Notes: generated by a model from the letters alone, not told the origin. Numbered from the stretch's first letter, positions 1 through 8,280 are shown. The stretch is DNA of 64,000 bases from CAIZQW01 sp037133395 (GCA_037133395.1 JBAXOG010000006.1:1-64000), one strand, 5' to 3'. Translations and numbers: made by a program.

Positions 1-350
1 GTTGGGAGTTTGCCTACAGCAGAGATCCTTCATATCTTGGTGACGCGACGAATATAGCTGCCAACGGATACTCATATCTGCAATCCTATCAAGCCGATCT
101 TACGCCGACAAACTCAGAGTCACAACTGCGGTTTACTCAGATCAGCGCATCTGACTCAAGCGCAACCATCACGTGGATCGGCGGCATCAATGCCTGGCAA
201 TATCTGGAGTGTTCAACAAACCTGCTCGCCATTCAGTGGCAACCTGTTTTCACGAACGCACCCCCAACGCTCATCACCAACACCGTGACCATCACATACA
301 CGAACGCGTCAGCTCCCCAGCTCTTCTACCGGCTTAAGGTCAATCGGTAA
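1..350 (+). CDS. C-terminal end of a secreted/surface protein (5' truncated)
   Basis: An open frame (codons start at base 3) enters from the left edge and stops at TAA 348-350. It encodes about 115 residues. The end has the pattern W-x-x-xLE-x-S-x-NL then W-x-x-V-x-TNAPP-x-L-x-TNTVTITYTN and closes with LFYRLKVNR. This kind of tail is common at the C-terminus of large exported proteins in Verrucomicrobiota/Kiritimatiellota; I know it as a recurrent pattern, not as a characterised domain. The upstream domains lie outside the window, so the function cannot be named. The giant protein at the right edge belongs to the same broad class of Ig-rich exported proteins, but no direct relation is shown. 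Confidence 0.7.
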   Translation, partial: WEFAYSRDPSYLGDATNIAANGYSYLQSYQADLTPTNSESQLRFTQISASDSSATITWIGGINAWQYLECSTNLLAIQWQPVFTNAPPTLITNTVTITYTNASAPQLFYRLKVNR

Positions 351-408
351 CGGGTGATTATGCGAGAGGCAAGCCCGAGGGATGGCGATCCACCGTCCTT
401 CCCAATTT

Positions 409-2280
409 TCAATCAGGCAATAACGCAATTGTTTTGAAGTTACAAACAAGGCTCATACTTTTCCCGTCTTCCTCGAATACCCATCCGTGAGCTCTAAAGA
501 AATTAAGGTGTTCTAGAATGTGCGCCTCATCAGCAGAGCAATACGCCATCATCTCGGGAACGGTCGCAGGAACTTCTAAAAATTGTAGGAGTTGGGTGGC
601 AAATGGCGTCAAGTCAGACCATGAGGGTTCTCCCGAACGCGTGTCATAAACCTGAATCGTTTTTTCCGCCTCCATTAGGCAGAGTTGTACTGGCGGTTTT
701 CCATCTAAGCCATCCCACCGTTGTCGCCAACACTTGATTAGCTCGTTTAACGGGTCTAGCCATGCGTCCAGCCAATCTGGATTCTTCTTTGCGTCTACAT
801 ACCGATACGCTATGCGCTGTATATCCTCGTGGACGAACGGAAAAATATACGCATAAAACTCCTGTGGGTGAAGGGATAAGTTATATTCCGTTTGATGATT
901 ATAGTAATCGCTGTATTTGACAAACATAACCGAGAACGCTCCTGTCGGTGGCGGAAGATGCATCATCAACGGAATGTCCCGAAGATATTTCATGTAAACC
1001 TTCTCAGACTCCCCAGGTGTACCAATCAACAAGTTCCATTCCAGCGTGATGGGATATCTCGTACACTCTTTTAAAAAGCGCACATTGTTGAAGGCGGTAA
1101 TTCCTTTACGCATCAGCATCAATGTGGCAGTGGATAGCGACTCAATTCCCGGCTGTAGCCAAGAGACACCGCCACGGCATAACGCTTCAATATCCGAAGC
1201 AGATAAATCCGACCGCACTTCATAACGCATTGCAACCCCTGCAGGCGGCGACAATTTTGAGAACACCTCACGCGGGTAATCCGGCGGCATTAAGTTGTCT
1301 ACCGCTATCATAAATCTCGACCTTGGGACATAGTTCCACAAAGCATTAATCTGTTGAATGGCACATTCAGCCTGCATCTGTCGATAGTGCGCATTCAAGC
1401 CATTGAGTCCACAGAAACGACACGCCTGTCCTTGTGCCCGCAGGCACCCGCGTGACGTCTCAAATAATAATACAGGCGTTCGCTGTGGATTTGGAAATAA
1501 GCGCTCGTGGGCATCTAAAAATTCGCTGTACTCTGGAATAACATTCGCATTAATATCTAAATCATCTCCCAAGGGGGCCAAAGTACCTGCACGACCATCA
1601 CCCCATAAGGCGCGATTCGTTTTAGAAAAAACGCCATGAATATGGTTACAGCCTTCAATATTGCCAGCCAACATACACCGAATAAAATCAGGGAAGCTCA
1701 CAAGTGCAGGTCCGGAAAAACAGTAATCGATGTGCCTCACACGTTCGACATAAACGTGGCCCATCTCCCCCTCACACGCGGACCCTCCCAAAACGATGAT
1801 GAGCCTGGGGTTTCGTCGTTTCAAGAGGCGGGCTAATGCCAATGATGCTACTGTTTGTGAAAAGAGGAGCGTGAAACCGACAATATTCGCCTCCGCCAGA
1901 TGATGACAATCGATTAATTCCTCAAGATACGCCTCGAGCAGAGACCGTTGCCGCAGGATAAATTCCCGCACCTTAACGATAGAAGGACTATTTCCATGAT
2001 AGTACCGCCTCAAATAAGCATCGGTATTATCGTCACGCTCAGGGAACGCCACCGCGCTAAATAACCATTCCCCGGCATCGGTCATGAATCCATGCGGTGA
2101 ATACGGGTGATGATAGAGCTCTGTATCACCCACTATTTTGGCGAAATCTAAATTTAGATAATGCGTTGTCACACGCACCTGATCCCCAAGCTGCGCGTGC
2201 AACACCGTTTCAAGCTGGGCCAATCCGAGTGACGGAAGACACGTCATGGCAAACGGCATATTAACCAGTGCTATTTTCAT
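409..2280 (-). CDS. RiPP maturation B12-binding radical SAM protein (ribosomal peptide maturation protein 1 type)
   Basis: About 623 residues from the preferred ATG at 2280; an in-frame ATG at 2325 adds 15 residues, but the protein resembles its family only from MKIALVNMPFA onward. The N-terminus looks like a cobalamin-binding Rossmann region (NIVGFTLLFSQ, IIVLGGSACEG). The radical SAM cluster motif is C279-x7-C287-x2-C290 in SRGC...CRFCGLNG, spaced unlike the usual CxxxCxxC and typical of the family that C-methylates or otherwise modifies ribosomal peptides (TIGR03975-like). Such enzymes normally sit beside a precursor peptide gene. None is convincing here: the neighbours are the truncated secreted protein and a divergent hybrid kinase. 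Family call fairly sure; substrate unknown. Confidence 0.8.
   Translation of the reverse strand: MKIALVNMPFAMTCLPSLGLAQLETVLHAQLGDQVRVTTHYLNLDFAKIVGDTELYHHPYSPHGFMTDAGEWLFSAVAFPERDDNTDAYLRRYYHGNSPSIVKVREFILRQRSLLEAYLEELIDCHHLAEANIVGFTLLFSQTVASLALARLLKRRNPRLIIVLGGSACEGEMGHVYVERVRHIDYCFSGPALVSFPDFIRCMLAGNIEGCNHIHGVFSKTNRALWGDGRAGTLAPLGDDLDINANVIPEYSEFLDAHERLFPNPQRTPVLLFETSRGCLRAQGQACRFCGLNGLNAHYRQMQAECAIQQINALWNYVPRSRFMIAVDNLMPPDYPREVFSKLSPPAGVAMRYEVRSDLSASDIEALCRGGVSWLQPGIESLSTATLMLMRKGITAFNNVRFLKECTRYPITLEWNLLIGTPGESEKVYMKYLRDIPLMMHLPPPTGAFSVMFVKYSDYYNHQTEYNLSLHPQEFYAYIFPFVHEDIQRIAYRYVDAKKNPDWLDAWLDPLNELIKCWRQRWDGLDGKPPVQLCLMEAEKTIQVYDTRSGEPSWSDLTPFATQLLQFLEVPATVPEMMAYCSADEAHILEHLNFFRAHGWVFEEDGKSMSLVCNFKTIALLPD
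415..444. repeat. Dispersed GCAATAAG-type intergenic repeat, copy 1
   Basis: AGGCAATAACGCAATTG followed by TTTTGAAGTTACA. The first part matches the repeats at 27506, 28742, 30574 and 40360. The TTGAAGTTA tail recurs near 49250, and a related CTTCAAGTTACAGG near 40430. It overlaps the last codons of the radical SAM gene. Confidence 0.55.
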
Positions 2281-2363
2281 TTTTTCCAGTTTCCCAAAAA
2301 ATAGGGGACATGTCCACTTGTTCATGATAAAAACTGAGTTATACGCATTGCGTCAAAAGAAAT

Positions 2364-2391
2364 GACACCAGAAAATCGACACCAGAAAATC
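2364..2391. repeat. Perfect 14-bp tandem repeat (two copies)
   Basis: GACACCAGAAAATC occurs twice head to tail in the spacer between the divergent radical SAM gene and the hybrid kinase. A palindrome GGACATGTCC lies close by at 2306-2315, inside the longer form of the radical SAM frame. A similar 14-bp doublet and a GGGACAGGTC sequence precede the REP-type transposase at 4696, so both may be traces of the same REP-type activity. Confidence 0.6.
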
Positions 2392-2517
2392 GGTGATTGA
2401 CTATTTTGCCTCCCTCCAGCATAATAAATGTCAACGATATGGCATGTATAACATTCCGTATTTACAACAAAGTAGGTGTGCGATCTATTAGTGAATAAGT
2501 TGTGGAATGCAAATTAA

Positions 2518-4545
2518 ATGATAAGAACCCTAATAAACATCTTTAAGGCTAAGCGTTGTGAGCAATCATGCACAACGGAAAGCAAAATAGATGAGCAGAC
2601 CATAGCCTGCTCATCTTGTCAGAAGTCCCAGGATCTTGCTGATTGTAAATGTACAGATGATAAATCGCTTGCGCTCGAGACGTTAAGCCAACGACTTATT
2701 AAATACCTGCCACAACGTATCTTTGTGAAAGACCGTAATCTTGTATATGTATTTTGCAATGAAAACTACGCCAGCGACTTAGGGATCAAGCCTGAGCAGA
2801 TCATCGGTAAAAATGACTTCTCCTTTTACTCGGCCGAACAAGCGGAAGCCTATCGTGCTGCCGATCAGGCTGTAATGGACAGCAACCAAACAAAAGATTT
2901 TGATGAGCAGTATTCAATTGCTGGGGTGACTCGATGGGTACACACATCCAAAATGCCGTACTACGACGAACAGGGTCAGCTCGCTGGGGTACTGGGTATC
3001 TTTGAAGACATCACCGAACGTAAGCACGCCGAGGAGGAGTTGCGGAAAAGTAAAATACAACTCCTCGCGATTCTTGAATCCACCGCCGATGCTATTCTTG
3101 CAGTCAATGACAAAGGGAACGTCTTGCAAACCAATCGTCAATTCAAAGAACTTTGGCGAATACCACAGTCTCTTATGGAAAGCGGCGATGACAGTGCTTT
3201 ATTGAACTATGTGGTAAGTCAATTGAGCGATCCTGAGGCGTTCATTAAGAGAGTGATGGAAATCTACGATTCCGATGCGGATCCCATGGACACGTTCACG
3301 TTGAAAGACGGGCGCATCATCGAACGCTATTCCATAGCGATAAAGATGAATGGAGAACGCATTGGGCGAGTGTGGTCCTTTCGTGATATCACCAACCGTA
3401 AGCACGTCGAGGATGAACTACAAAGACTAGACAAGCTTCAGAGTATTGGTACGCTAGCGGGCGGGATTGCACATGATTTCAATAACATCCTTCAAGGGTT
3501 ATACGGAAACATCTCCTTTGTTAAAGAAGTGTTGCCGCAGGATCACCCTTGCTATGGATCCCTTGAAAAAGTAGAACAATCGATGCATCGCGCCGTGCGG
3601 CTTACCAAGCAGTTGCTGACGTTCGCCAAGGGTGGGGCGCCTATCAAGGAGATGTTTGATCTGGGACCTGTAATTGAAGAGACCGCGCGCTTTGATCTTT
3701 CCGGTAGTAATGTAAAACTTGTTTATAATCAAGCCGCCGATCTGTGGCGCATTAATGCGGACAAGGGGCAAATACAGCAAGTTGTTTCCAACCTCGTGAT
3801 CAACGCTCGTGAAGCCATGCCTAATGGGGGCAATCTGCATATTACGTTGGAAAACGCCAACCTTGCGGCGGATACTGTTACCGTGATCAATCCTGGCAAA
3901 TATGTGAAAGTCAGTGTGAAAGACGATGGTGCTGGTATAGCTCCAGAGGTAATCAAGCAAATTTTTAATCCTTATTTCACGACTAAAAAATTTGGCAAAG
4001 GGTTAGGGCTACCCACGGCCTGGTCTATCATGGCCAAGCACGATGGTTATATCGGTGTGGTTTCGGAGTTGGGAAAGGGTGCGGCTTTTACATTTCATTT
4101 ACCCGCCTCTACATCTTTGTTGCCAGCAGAAACCAAACCATCAGACACAAAAGTTCAACCATCACCCCAACCCGCAAAAATTCTTGTGATGGATGATGAG
4201 GAAACGATTTGCGACCTTGTTTCCAAAATATTAATAAGTAGTGGATATTCCGTCGCAACTGCTCTTGGTGGAAAGAGAGCCATTGCACTTTACAAACAGG
4301 CGCAAGAAGCCGGCGCACCTTTCGATCTGGTTCTTTTAGATCTAACCATTCCTGGCGAGCCTGGCGGCAAAGAAGTCATCAAAGAGCTTCAAGTGCTGGA
4401 TCCAAAAGTTCGAGCCATTGTTTTCAGTGGCTACGCTGATAATCCTGTGATGGCCAATCCTACCGCATACGGATTCAAAGATGCCATTGCCAAACCCTAT
4501 ACTTCAAAAGCCTTACGCGAAACCGTAGCAAGGCTTTTACAATAG
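2518..4545 (+). CDS. Hybrid sensor histidine kinase (Cys-rich N-terminus, PAS-PAS-HisKA-HATPase-REC)
   Basis: 675 residues with no clear membrane segment, so probably cytosolic. The first 50 residues carry paired cysteines C14/C18, C31/C34 and C43/C45. Two PAS domains follow (about 60-165, ending GIFEDITERKHAEEEL, and about 180-300, ending SFRDITNRKH). The HisKA domain has the phospho-acceptor H319 in GIAHDFNN. The HATPase carries NLVINAREAM, DDGAGI and GKGLGL boxes. A C-terminal receiver domain has D559/D560 and acceptor D608 in LLLDLTIPG. The fused receiver suggests a phosphorelay, but no response regulator or HPt gene is adjacent. No Shine-Dalgarno is obvious before the ATG. The cysteine cluster could bind metal or Fe-S and sense redox, which is inference. 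Confidence 0.88.
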   Translation: MIRTLINIFKAKRCEQSCTTESKIDEQTIACSSCQKSQDLADCKCTDDKSLALETLSQRLIKYLPQRIFVKDRNLVYVFCNENYASDLGIKPEQIIGKNDFSFYSAEQAEAYRAADQAVMDSNQTKDFDEQYSIAGVTRWVHTSKMPYYDEQGQLAGVLGIFEDITERKHAEEELRKSKIQLLAILESTADAILAVNDKGNVLQTNRQFKELWRIPQSLMESGDDSALLNYVVSQLSDPEAFIKRVMEIYDSDADPMDTFTLKDGRIIERYSIAIKMNGERIGRVWSFRDITNRKHVEDELQRLDKLQSIGTLAGGIAHDFNNILQGLYGNISFVKEVLPQDHPCYGSLEKVEQSMHRAVRLTKQLLTFAKGGAPIKEMFDLGPVIEETARFDLSGSNVKLVYNQAADLWRINADKGQIQQVVSNLVINAREAMPNGGNLHITLENANLAADTVTVINPGKYVKVSVKDDGAGIAPEVIKQIFNPYFTTKKFGKGLGLPTAWSIMAKHDGYIGVVSELGKGAAFTFHLPASTSLLPAETKPSDTKVQPSPQPAKILVMDDEETICDLVSKILISSGYSVATALGGKRAIALYKQAQEAGAPFDLVLLDLTIPGEPGGKEVIKELQVLDPKVRAIVFSGYADNPVMANPTAYGFKDAIAKPYTSKALRETVARLLQ

Positions 4546-4567
4546 ACCTCCATTAACGCTACTAACA

Positions 4568-4620
4568 TTTCAATTGTGTGCTTTTCAATTGTGTGCTCTT
4601 TTTGACTAAGGGACAGGTCT
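4568..4620. repeat. 14-bp direct repeat plus REP-like GGGACAGGTC upstream of the Y1 transposase
   Basis: TTTCAATTGTGTGC occurs at 4568-4581 and 4583-4596. GGGACAGGTCT follows at 4610-4620, and a further partial copy GTTGCAATTG lies just after. Sequences of the GGGGACA-GGTCC kind often accompany REP-associated tyrosine transposase genes, so this may be a target or cargo sequence of the next gene. Confidence 0.5.
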
Positions 4621-4695
4621 TTAGAATAAAAATGTGTTGCAATTGAGGGAAGAGGGGTGATATAGTGGGGGCGTTAATCAAGAGGAGGTGCTTTC

Positions 4696-5718
4696 ATGAG
4701 ACATGCACGGGTGAAGGTTGAGGGCACGGGGTGTTACCATGTGGTGAGCAGAATCGTGGATCGGAATTTCCGGCTTGATGATAAAGAGAAGGAGATCTTC
4801 CGCCGAATGATGCGCAGGGCTGAGATTTTTTCGGGCGTGAAGATTCTGACGTATGCGATTATGTCCAACCATTTTCATTTGCTTGTTGAGGTTCCAGAAC
4901 GCGGGGAGGTGGATCAGGAGGAATTGCTCCGCCGGGTCTCCGCCCTGTATGGAGCGCTTTACACGGCAAACATGCTTAAACAATGGGCGGAATGGCGTAA
5001 GAATGGTGCAGCCTCTCTGGTCGAGGAACAACAGAATCGACTTCGTCTGAGGATGGGGGACATCAGCGCTTTTGTGAAGACGCTCAAACAGCGCTACAGC
5101 ATGTCCTACAACGCCCGATATCAGCGCAAAGGGACGCTATGGGAGGAACGCTTCAAGAGCCTGTTGGTCGAGAATGGTGAGCCCGCAAGGGCAACAGTTG
5201 CGGCATATATCGACCTCAACCCCGTGCGCGCAGCATGTGTTGGCGACCCGAAAGATTATCGTTGGAGCGGTTATGGCGAAGCTTGTGGCGGAGGGAAGTC
5301 CGCGCGAGCGGGGTTGATGGCTATTCATGAAAGCCGACCCTATCAACAGCCTGGTTCTTGGCGCTCTGTCAGCGAAAAATATCGCGTTCTGCTTTATGTC
5401 GAAGGAGAGGAACGTCACGCTGCCTACGGAGAACGAATTATCCGCAAGGGGATCACGAGCGAAACGGTCGGCCAGGTTATTGAAGCCAATGGCCGTTTGC
5501 CCCTTCCTCAAGTTTTACGGTGTCGTGTACGCTATTTCACGGATGGTATGGCTTTTGGAGGGAGGGCATTCGTGGATCAGATCTTTGCGGATAATCGTCC
5601 GTTTTTCGGTCCGAAGCGGAAGGATGGTGCACGCAAGATGCGGATCGGCGAATGGGGCGGTCTTTATACTGCTCGGGCATTGCGTATCAGTCCGGTGAGC
5701 CTGCCCTTGACGAGCTGA
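4696..5718 (+). CDS. REP-associated tyrosine (Y1/HUH) transposase, IS200-like
   Basis: 340 residues. The HUH motif H59-F60-H61 lies in AIMSNHFHLLV, and the candidate nucleophile is Tyr134 or Tyr138 in YSMSYNARYQRKGTLWEERFK. IDLNPVRAACV is also typical of the Transposase_REP (DUF1568-like) family, which cuts and joins single-stranded DNA at short palindromes. The ATG is preceded by AGAGGAGGTG at good spacing. Length is somewhat above the usual 200-330 residues because of a C-terminal extension. No terminal inverted repeats of an insertion sequence frame the gene, as expected for a domesticated RAYT rather than a self-mobile IS. Confidence 0.88.
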   Translation: MRHARVKVEGTGCYHVVSRIVDRNFRLDDKEKEIFRRMMRRAEIFSGVKILTYAIMSNHFHLLVEVPERGEVDQEELLRRVSALYGALYTANMLKQWAEWRKNGAASLVEEQQNRLRLRMGDISAFVKTLKQRYSMSYNARYQRKGTLWEERFKSLLVENGEPARATVAAYIDLNPVRAACVGDPKDYRWSGYGEACGGGKSARAGLMAIHESRPYQQPGSWRSVSEKYRVLLYVEGEERHAAYGERIIRKGITSETVGQVIEANGRLPLPQVLRCRVRYFTDGMAFGGRAFVDQIFADNRPFFGPKRKDGARKMRIGEWGGLYTARALRISPVSLPLTS

Positions 5719-5736
5719 TCAGACGAACTCAAACCT

Positions 5737-6243
5737 ATGTTATACGAAACACCACATCATGAGCATCAAAACCCGTGCCTCAGCCCGGAAATCTTGAACG
5801 CGTTGAATGCCTATATCAACGAGCATTATTCACCTGAGGAGTCTGCAGCAGGCACGTGTGTTTGTGAAGCACCGGCGGAACTGACTGTCTATCTTGCTCG
5901 TGCAGATATCTCGTTCTCGCGACGGCTTTTTCAATTTATTAGGAAGAGCGGCTTGGATGAAGTCGAAATTTATAAGCGCGCGCACGTGGACCGTAAGCTC
6001 TTCTCAAAAATTCGGAGCGATCCGAACTATCAGCCCAAAAAGGCAACCGTGATTGCCTTTGCCCTAGCCTTACGCCTGTCGTTGGGGGAGACGCGGGATC
6101 TTCTATCCTCTGCTGGCTTTGCACTGTCTAACAGTACACCCTTTGACTTGATCATCCGATACTTCGTCGAACGTAACGTGTACGATCTTTTTATGATCAA
6201 CGATGCATTGTACACCTTTGAGCAGCCTGTTCTCATGAATTAA
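5737..6243 (+). CDS. Small HTH-like protein related to the C-terminal domain of macro-domain proteins
   Basis: 168 residues, starting 18 bases after the transposase. The core (about 60-165) has FSRRLFQFIRKSGLDEVEIY then KRAHVDRKLFSKIRSDPNYQ and PKKATVIAFALALRLSLGET, ending with NDALYTFEQPVL. This pattern, YKRA-(N/H)-(I/V)-DRKLFSKIRS, occurs in Firmicutes C-terminal to macro (ADP-ribose-binding) domains and alone as an HTH-like domain; I recall this from general knowledge. No macro domain is present: the N-terminal 55 residues are short and unrelated. Role unknown; DNA or RNA binding is plausible. The stop is followed by a perfect hairpin at 6255-6275. Confidence 0.6.
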   Translation: MLYETPHHEHQNPCLSPEILNALNAYINEHYSPEESAAGTCVCEAPAELTVYLARADISFSRRLFQFIRKSGLDEVEIYKRAHVDRKLFSKIRSDPNYQPKKATVIAFALALRLSLGETRDLLSSAGFALSNSTPFDLIIRYFVERNVYDLFMINDALYTFEQPVLMN

Positions 6244-6254
6244 ACATTTCTAAA

Positions 6255-6275
6255 ATGTCGCTTGCCAAGCGACAT
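6255..6275. promoter_or_regulatory. Perfect 9-bp inverted repeat between the HTH gene and the 205-aa gene
   Basis: ATGTCGCTT, 3-nt loop, AAGCGACAT. There is no downstream T-run, so it is a poor terminator. ATGTCG recurs at 6302-6307. The position, 85 bases before the next ATG and next to a small HTH gene, suits an operator. This is inference. Confidence 0.45.
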
Positions 6276-6360
6276 ATCTGTCTTCGACGTGTGATATGTT
6301 AATGTCGTTCTTGCGAATGGTTCGTGAGACAAAACATCAACATCATAAGAGGAGACAGAC

Positions 6361-6978
6361 ATGAATACAGACACCGACAATCAAATCAATACACAGAAAC
6401 CCGCCGACGAAGAATCCGCGTTTCGCCCTTATCGTCCGCGTCTTTCGTTTTATCACGCAAACAGTAAAGGGACTGGTAGTGCCGTGCAGTTTGAAGTCAT
6501 ACCAGCGTGTGGCGAGCGCGACGGTGTGGTTTTTATGACCCTTGCGCAACAGAAGAGCGTCGCTTCAGGATCGGATGCTCAGGGCAATCGTCAGTACGCC
6601 ACCTTTGACTGGCAAAACCGTGTTATCGTAAAATTAAATTTCAGCGACCTCTGCCAGATGCTGTTGGTCTTCCGTGGGCTCGCCACAACCATTATGGACG
6701 GCAAGGGGCTGTATCATGACAGTCGTAACACAACGACGTTAATCAACGTGACCCGGCAAGTCGAGCCCTATCCAGGTCTATCGCTCGATGTGTCTCGCCG
6801 AGGCAAGACCGAAGCCGAAGCTGCAGTTCGCGTTCGCATGATGTTCAATAACGCGGAGGCGTTCGGACTTGGAACCGTTCTGGAACAGAGCCTCGGGGTG
6901 CTCGCCTTTGGCATTCCGAAAGAAGCCATAAACGGTTCTGGTCCAGCACGGGTTGAGAGCAAACAGACTGTCTTATAA
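6361..6978 (+). CDS. Conserved-looking protein of unknown function, possible Whirly/MRP-like nucleic-acid-binding fold
   Basis: 205 residues; the ATG follows AAGAGGAGACAGAC. A polar N-terminus (1-22) leads into RPRLSFYHANSKGTGSAVQF, then alternating strand-like segments (VVFMTLAQQKSV, YATFDWQNRVIVKLNF), a helix (SDLCQMLLVFRG) and KGLYHDSRNTTTLINVTRQV. The K-G-T-G and GLYHDS...TTLIN pattern resembles single-stranded nucleic-acid-binding proteins of the Whirly/MRP1-2 type, but this is a pattern impression only. There is no signal peptide or membrane segment. It lies 117 bases after the HTH gene in the same direction and may share its regulation. I do not recognise a named family. Confidence 0.45.
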   Translation: MNTDTDNQINTQKPADEESAFRPYRPRLSFYHANSKGTGSAVQFEVIPACGERDGVVFMTLAQQKSVASGSDAQGNRQYATFDWQNRVIVKLNFSDLCQMLLVFRGLATTIMDGKGLYHDSRNTTTLINVTRQVEPYPGLSLDVSRRGKTEAEAAVRVRMMFNNAEAFGLGTVLEQSLGVLAFGIPKEAINGSGPARVESKQTVL

Positions 6979-6986
6979 TAGAGGAG

Positions 6987-7050
6987 GGACGAGCGCTTGC
7001 TCGTCCAACACACGCTGCCCCGCCTACGTTAAGGTTGTAACGTAGCAGGC
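6987..7050. repeat. Double-hairpin palindromic element between convergent genes
   Basis: First hairpin 6987-7006: GGACGAGC, GCTT loop, GCTCGTCC. Second: CTACGTT 7024-7030 pairs with AACGTAG 7039-7045, flanked by GC-rich bases. The pair lies between the convergent 205-aa gene and cysK and could stop transcription from both sides, although no T-tract follows. Its two-hairpin form matches the other spacer palindromes in this window. Confidence 0.5.
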
Positions 7051-7113
7051 GCGTGCCTCTCCCTGTCTTCCCCGATCATGCCAGTAATCCATTGACGTCA
7101 TCGGCAATGGGCT

Positions 7114-8073
7114 TTACACGCCGATTCCTTCAAAGAGCACAGTCGAAAGATAACGCTCGCCAGCATCCGGCAGGATGACCACGATGGTTTTGCCTGCGAA
7201 GGCCTCGTCATTGGCCAAGCGCACAGCAGCCGCAGCGGCCGCACCGGACGAGATGCCGACAAGGATCCCCTCTTCGACAGCCAGTCGGCGTGCGAACGCG
7301 ACAGCCTCTGCGCTCTCAACCTGTTCCACGCGATCGATGATGGAAAGATCCAGTGTGTCTGGAATAAAGCCTGCGCCGATACCTTGAATCTTATGCGGAC
7401 CTGGCTTCAGTTCCAAGCCTGCTAGCTTCTGGCTGATGACCGGGCTCTCTTTCGGTTCCACGGCCACAGAGATAATCGCCTTGCCCTTTACGTTCTTGAT
7501 GAAGCGCGATACCCCGCTGATCGTACCGCCTGTGCCAACACCGGAAACAAACACATCAATCCCTCCGTCGGTGTCCGCCCAGATCTCAGGTCCGGTGGTT
7601 TGTTCGTGAATCGCCGGATTCGCTGGATTTTTAAATTGCTGCGGCAGGAAGTAACGTGCGGGATCCGAAGCTGCGAGCTCCTCAGCCCGGCGGATAGCCC
7701 CCTTCATGCCTTCAGCACCGGGTGTCAGCACCAGAGTTGCGCCAAAGGCAGCCAGCACGCGGCGGCGCTCGATGCTCATGGTCTCGGGCATGGTCAGCGT
7801 CAGCTTGTACCCGCGCGCAGCAGCCACTGCGGCCAGCGCGATACCCGTGTTGCCGCTGGTGGGTTCGACGATCTCGACGCCGGGCTTGAGAACCCCGCGC
7901 TTCTCCGCGTCCCAGACCATGGCAGAGCCAATACGGCACTTGACAGAGTAAGCCGGATTGCGGCCTTCGATCTTGGCCAACACAGTTGCCTTCGCGCCCT
8001 GCGTGACCTTGTTCAGACGGACCAACGGCGTGTTGCCGATGGACAGTGCATTGTCAGTGTAGATTTTACTCAT
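7114..8073 (-). CDS. cysK: Cysteine synthase (O-acetylserine sulfhydrylase)
   Basis: 319 residues, normal CysK length. It makes cysteine from O-acetylserine and sulfide using PLP. The Schiff-base lysine is K45 in YSVKCRIG; the substrate loop is PTSGNTG (71-77); the phosphate-binding GTGGT lies in VSGVGTGGTISGV; and GISSGAA lies near the C-terminus. The start is the ATG followed by SKIYTDNALSIGNTPLVRL, as in the family. The gene stands alone on the minus strand. Its promoter carries the same inverted-repeat operator as the two other sulfur operons in the window, so it probably belongs to one regulon with the sulfate assimilation genes. Confidence 0.95.
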   Translation of the reverse strand: MSKIYTDNALSIGNTPLVRLNKVTQGAKATVLAKIEGRNPAYSVKCRIGSAMVWDAEKRGVLKPGVEIVEPTSGNTGIALAAVAAARGYKLTLTMPETMSIERRRVLAAFGATLVLTPGAEGMKGAIRRAEELAASDPARYFLPQQFKNPANPAIHEQTTGPEIWADTDGGIDVFVSGVGTGGTISGVSRFIKNVKGKAIISVAVEPKESPVISQKLAGLELKPGPHKIQGIGAGFIPDTLDLSIIDRVEQVESAEAVAFARRLAVEEGILVGISSGAAAAAAVRLANDEAFAGKTIVVILPDAGERYLSTVLFEGIGV

Positions 8074-8104
8074 GTTCTTACTCCTTGTTCACGGTTTAGT
8101 CTTC

Positions 8105-8155
8105 TTTGTCTATTGAGATGGTTGACAATATAACAAATGCCCTCGAGAAGCGCAA
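8105..8155 (-). promoter_or_regulatory. cysK promoter with sulfur-regulon operator
   Basis: Plus strand 8105-8129 reads TTTGTCTA, nine bases (TTGAGATGG), TTGACAAT: an inverted repeat around TTGTC/GACAA. Read on the minus strand, a -10 TATATT (8127-8132) lies 17 bases after a weak -35 TTGCGC (8150-8155), so the operator overlaps the -10 and start region. The same TTGTCTATTGA core is at 24300 and 24379. A repressor here would block cysK transcription. Confidence 0.7.
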
Positions 8156-8179
8156 TAATAATTTTTAATAATTCGAAAT

Positions 8180-8280
8180 CGCAGGACTGGCCAAGGACTC
8201 CAAGACAGAGAGACTCTAAGACTAAAAGGTCTTTGATGTCCTTCGTCTTTTTTTGAGTCTTGGCGTCTTCATGTCCTGCG
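8180..8280. repeat. 101-bp imperfect palindromic spacer element
   Basis: Outer arms CGCAGGAC (8180-8187) and GTCCTGCG (8273-8280). The inside repeats short words such as CAAGGACTCCAAGAC on one side and GAGTCTTGGCGTCTTC on the other, giving a long imperfect stem with an A/T-rich centre. The spacer 8074-8438 otherwise holds the cysK promoter and a hairpin at 8385-8407 (TTGCGCAACA, 3-nt loop, TGTTGCTCAA) just past the end of the R-M operon. I see no gene in it. Confidence 0.55.

Noticed and set aside
2344..2427. 27-codon minus-strand frame upstream of the radical SAM gene as a RiPP precursor
   Set aside because: Its sequence is largely the 14-bp tandem repeat, it lacks a proper Shine-Dalgarno before its ATG, and no leader/core pattern is visible.
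6987..7045. Double hairpin as a classical rho-independent terminator
   Set aside because: No T-run follows either hairpin on either strand; kept as a repeat.
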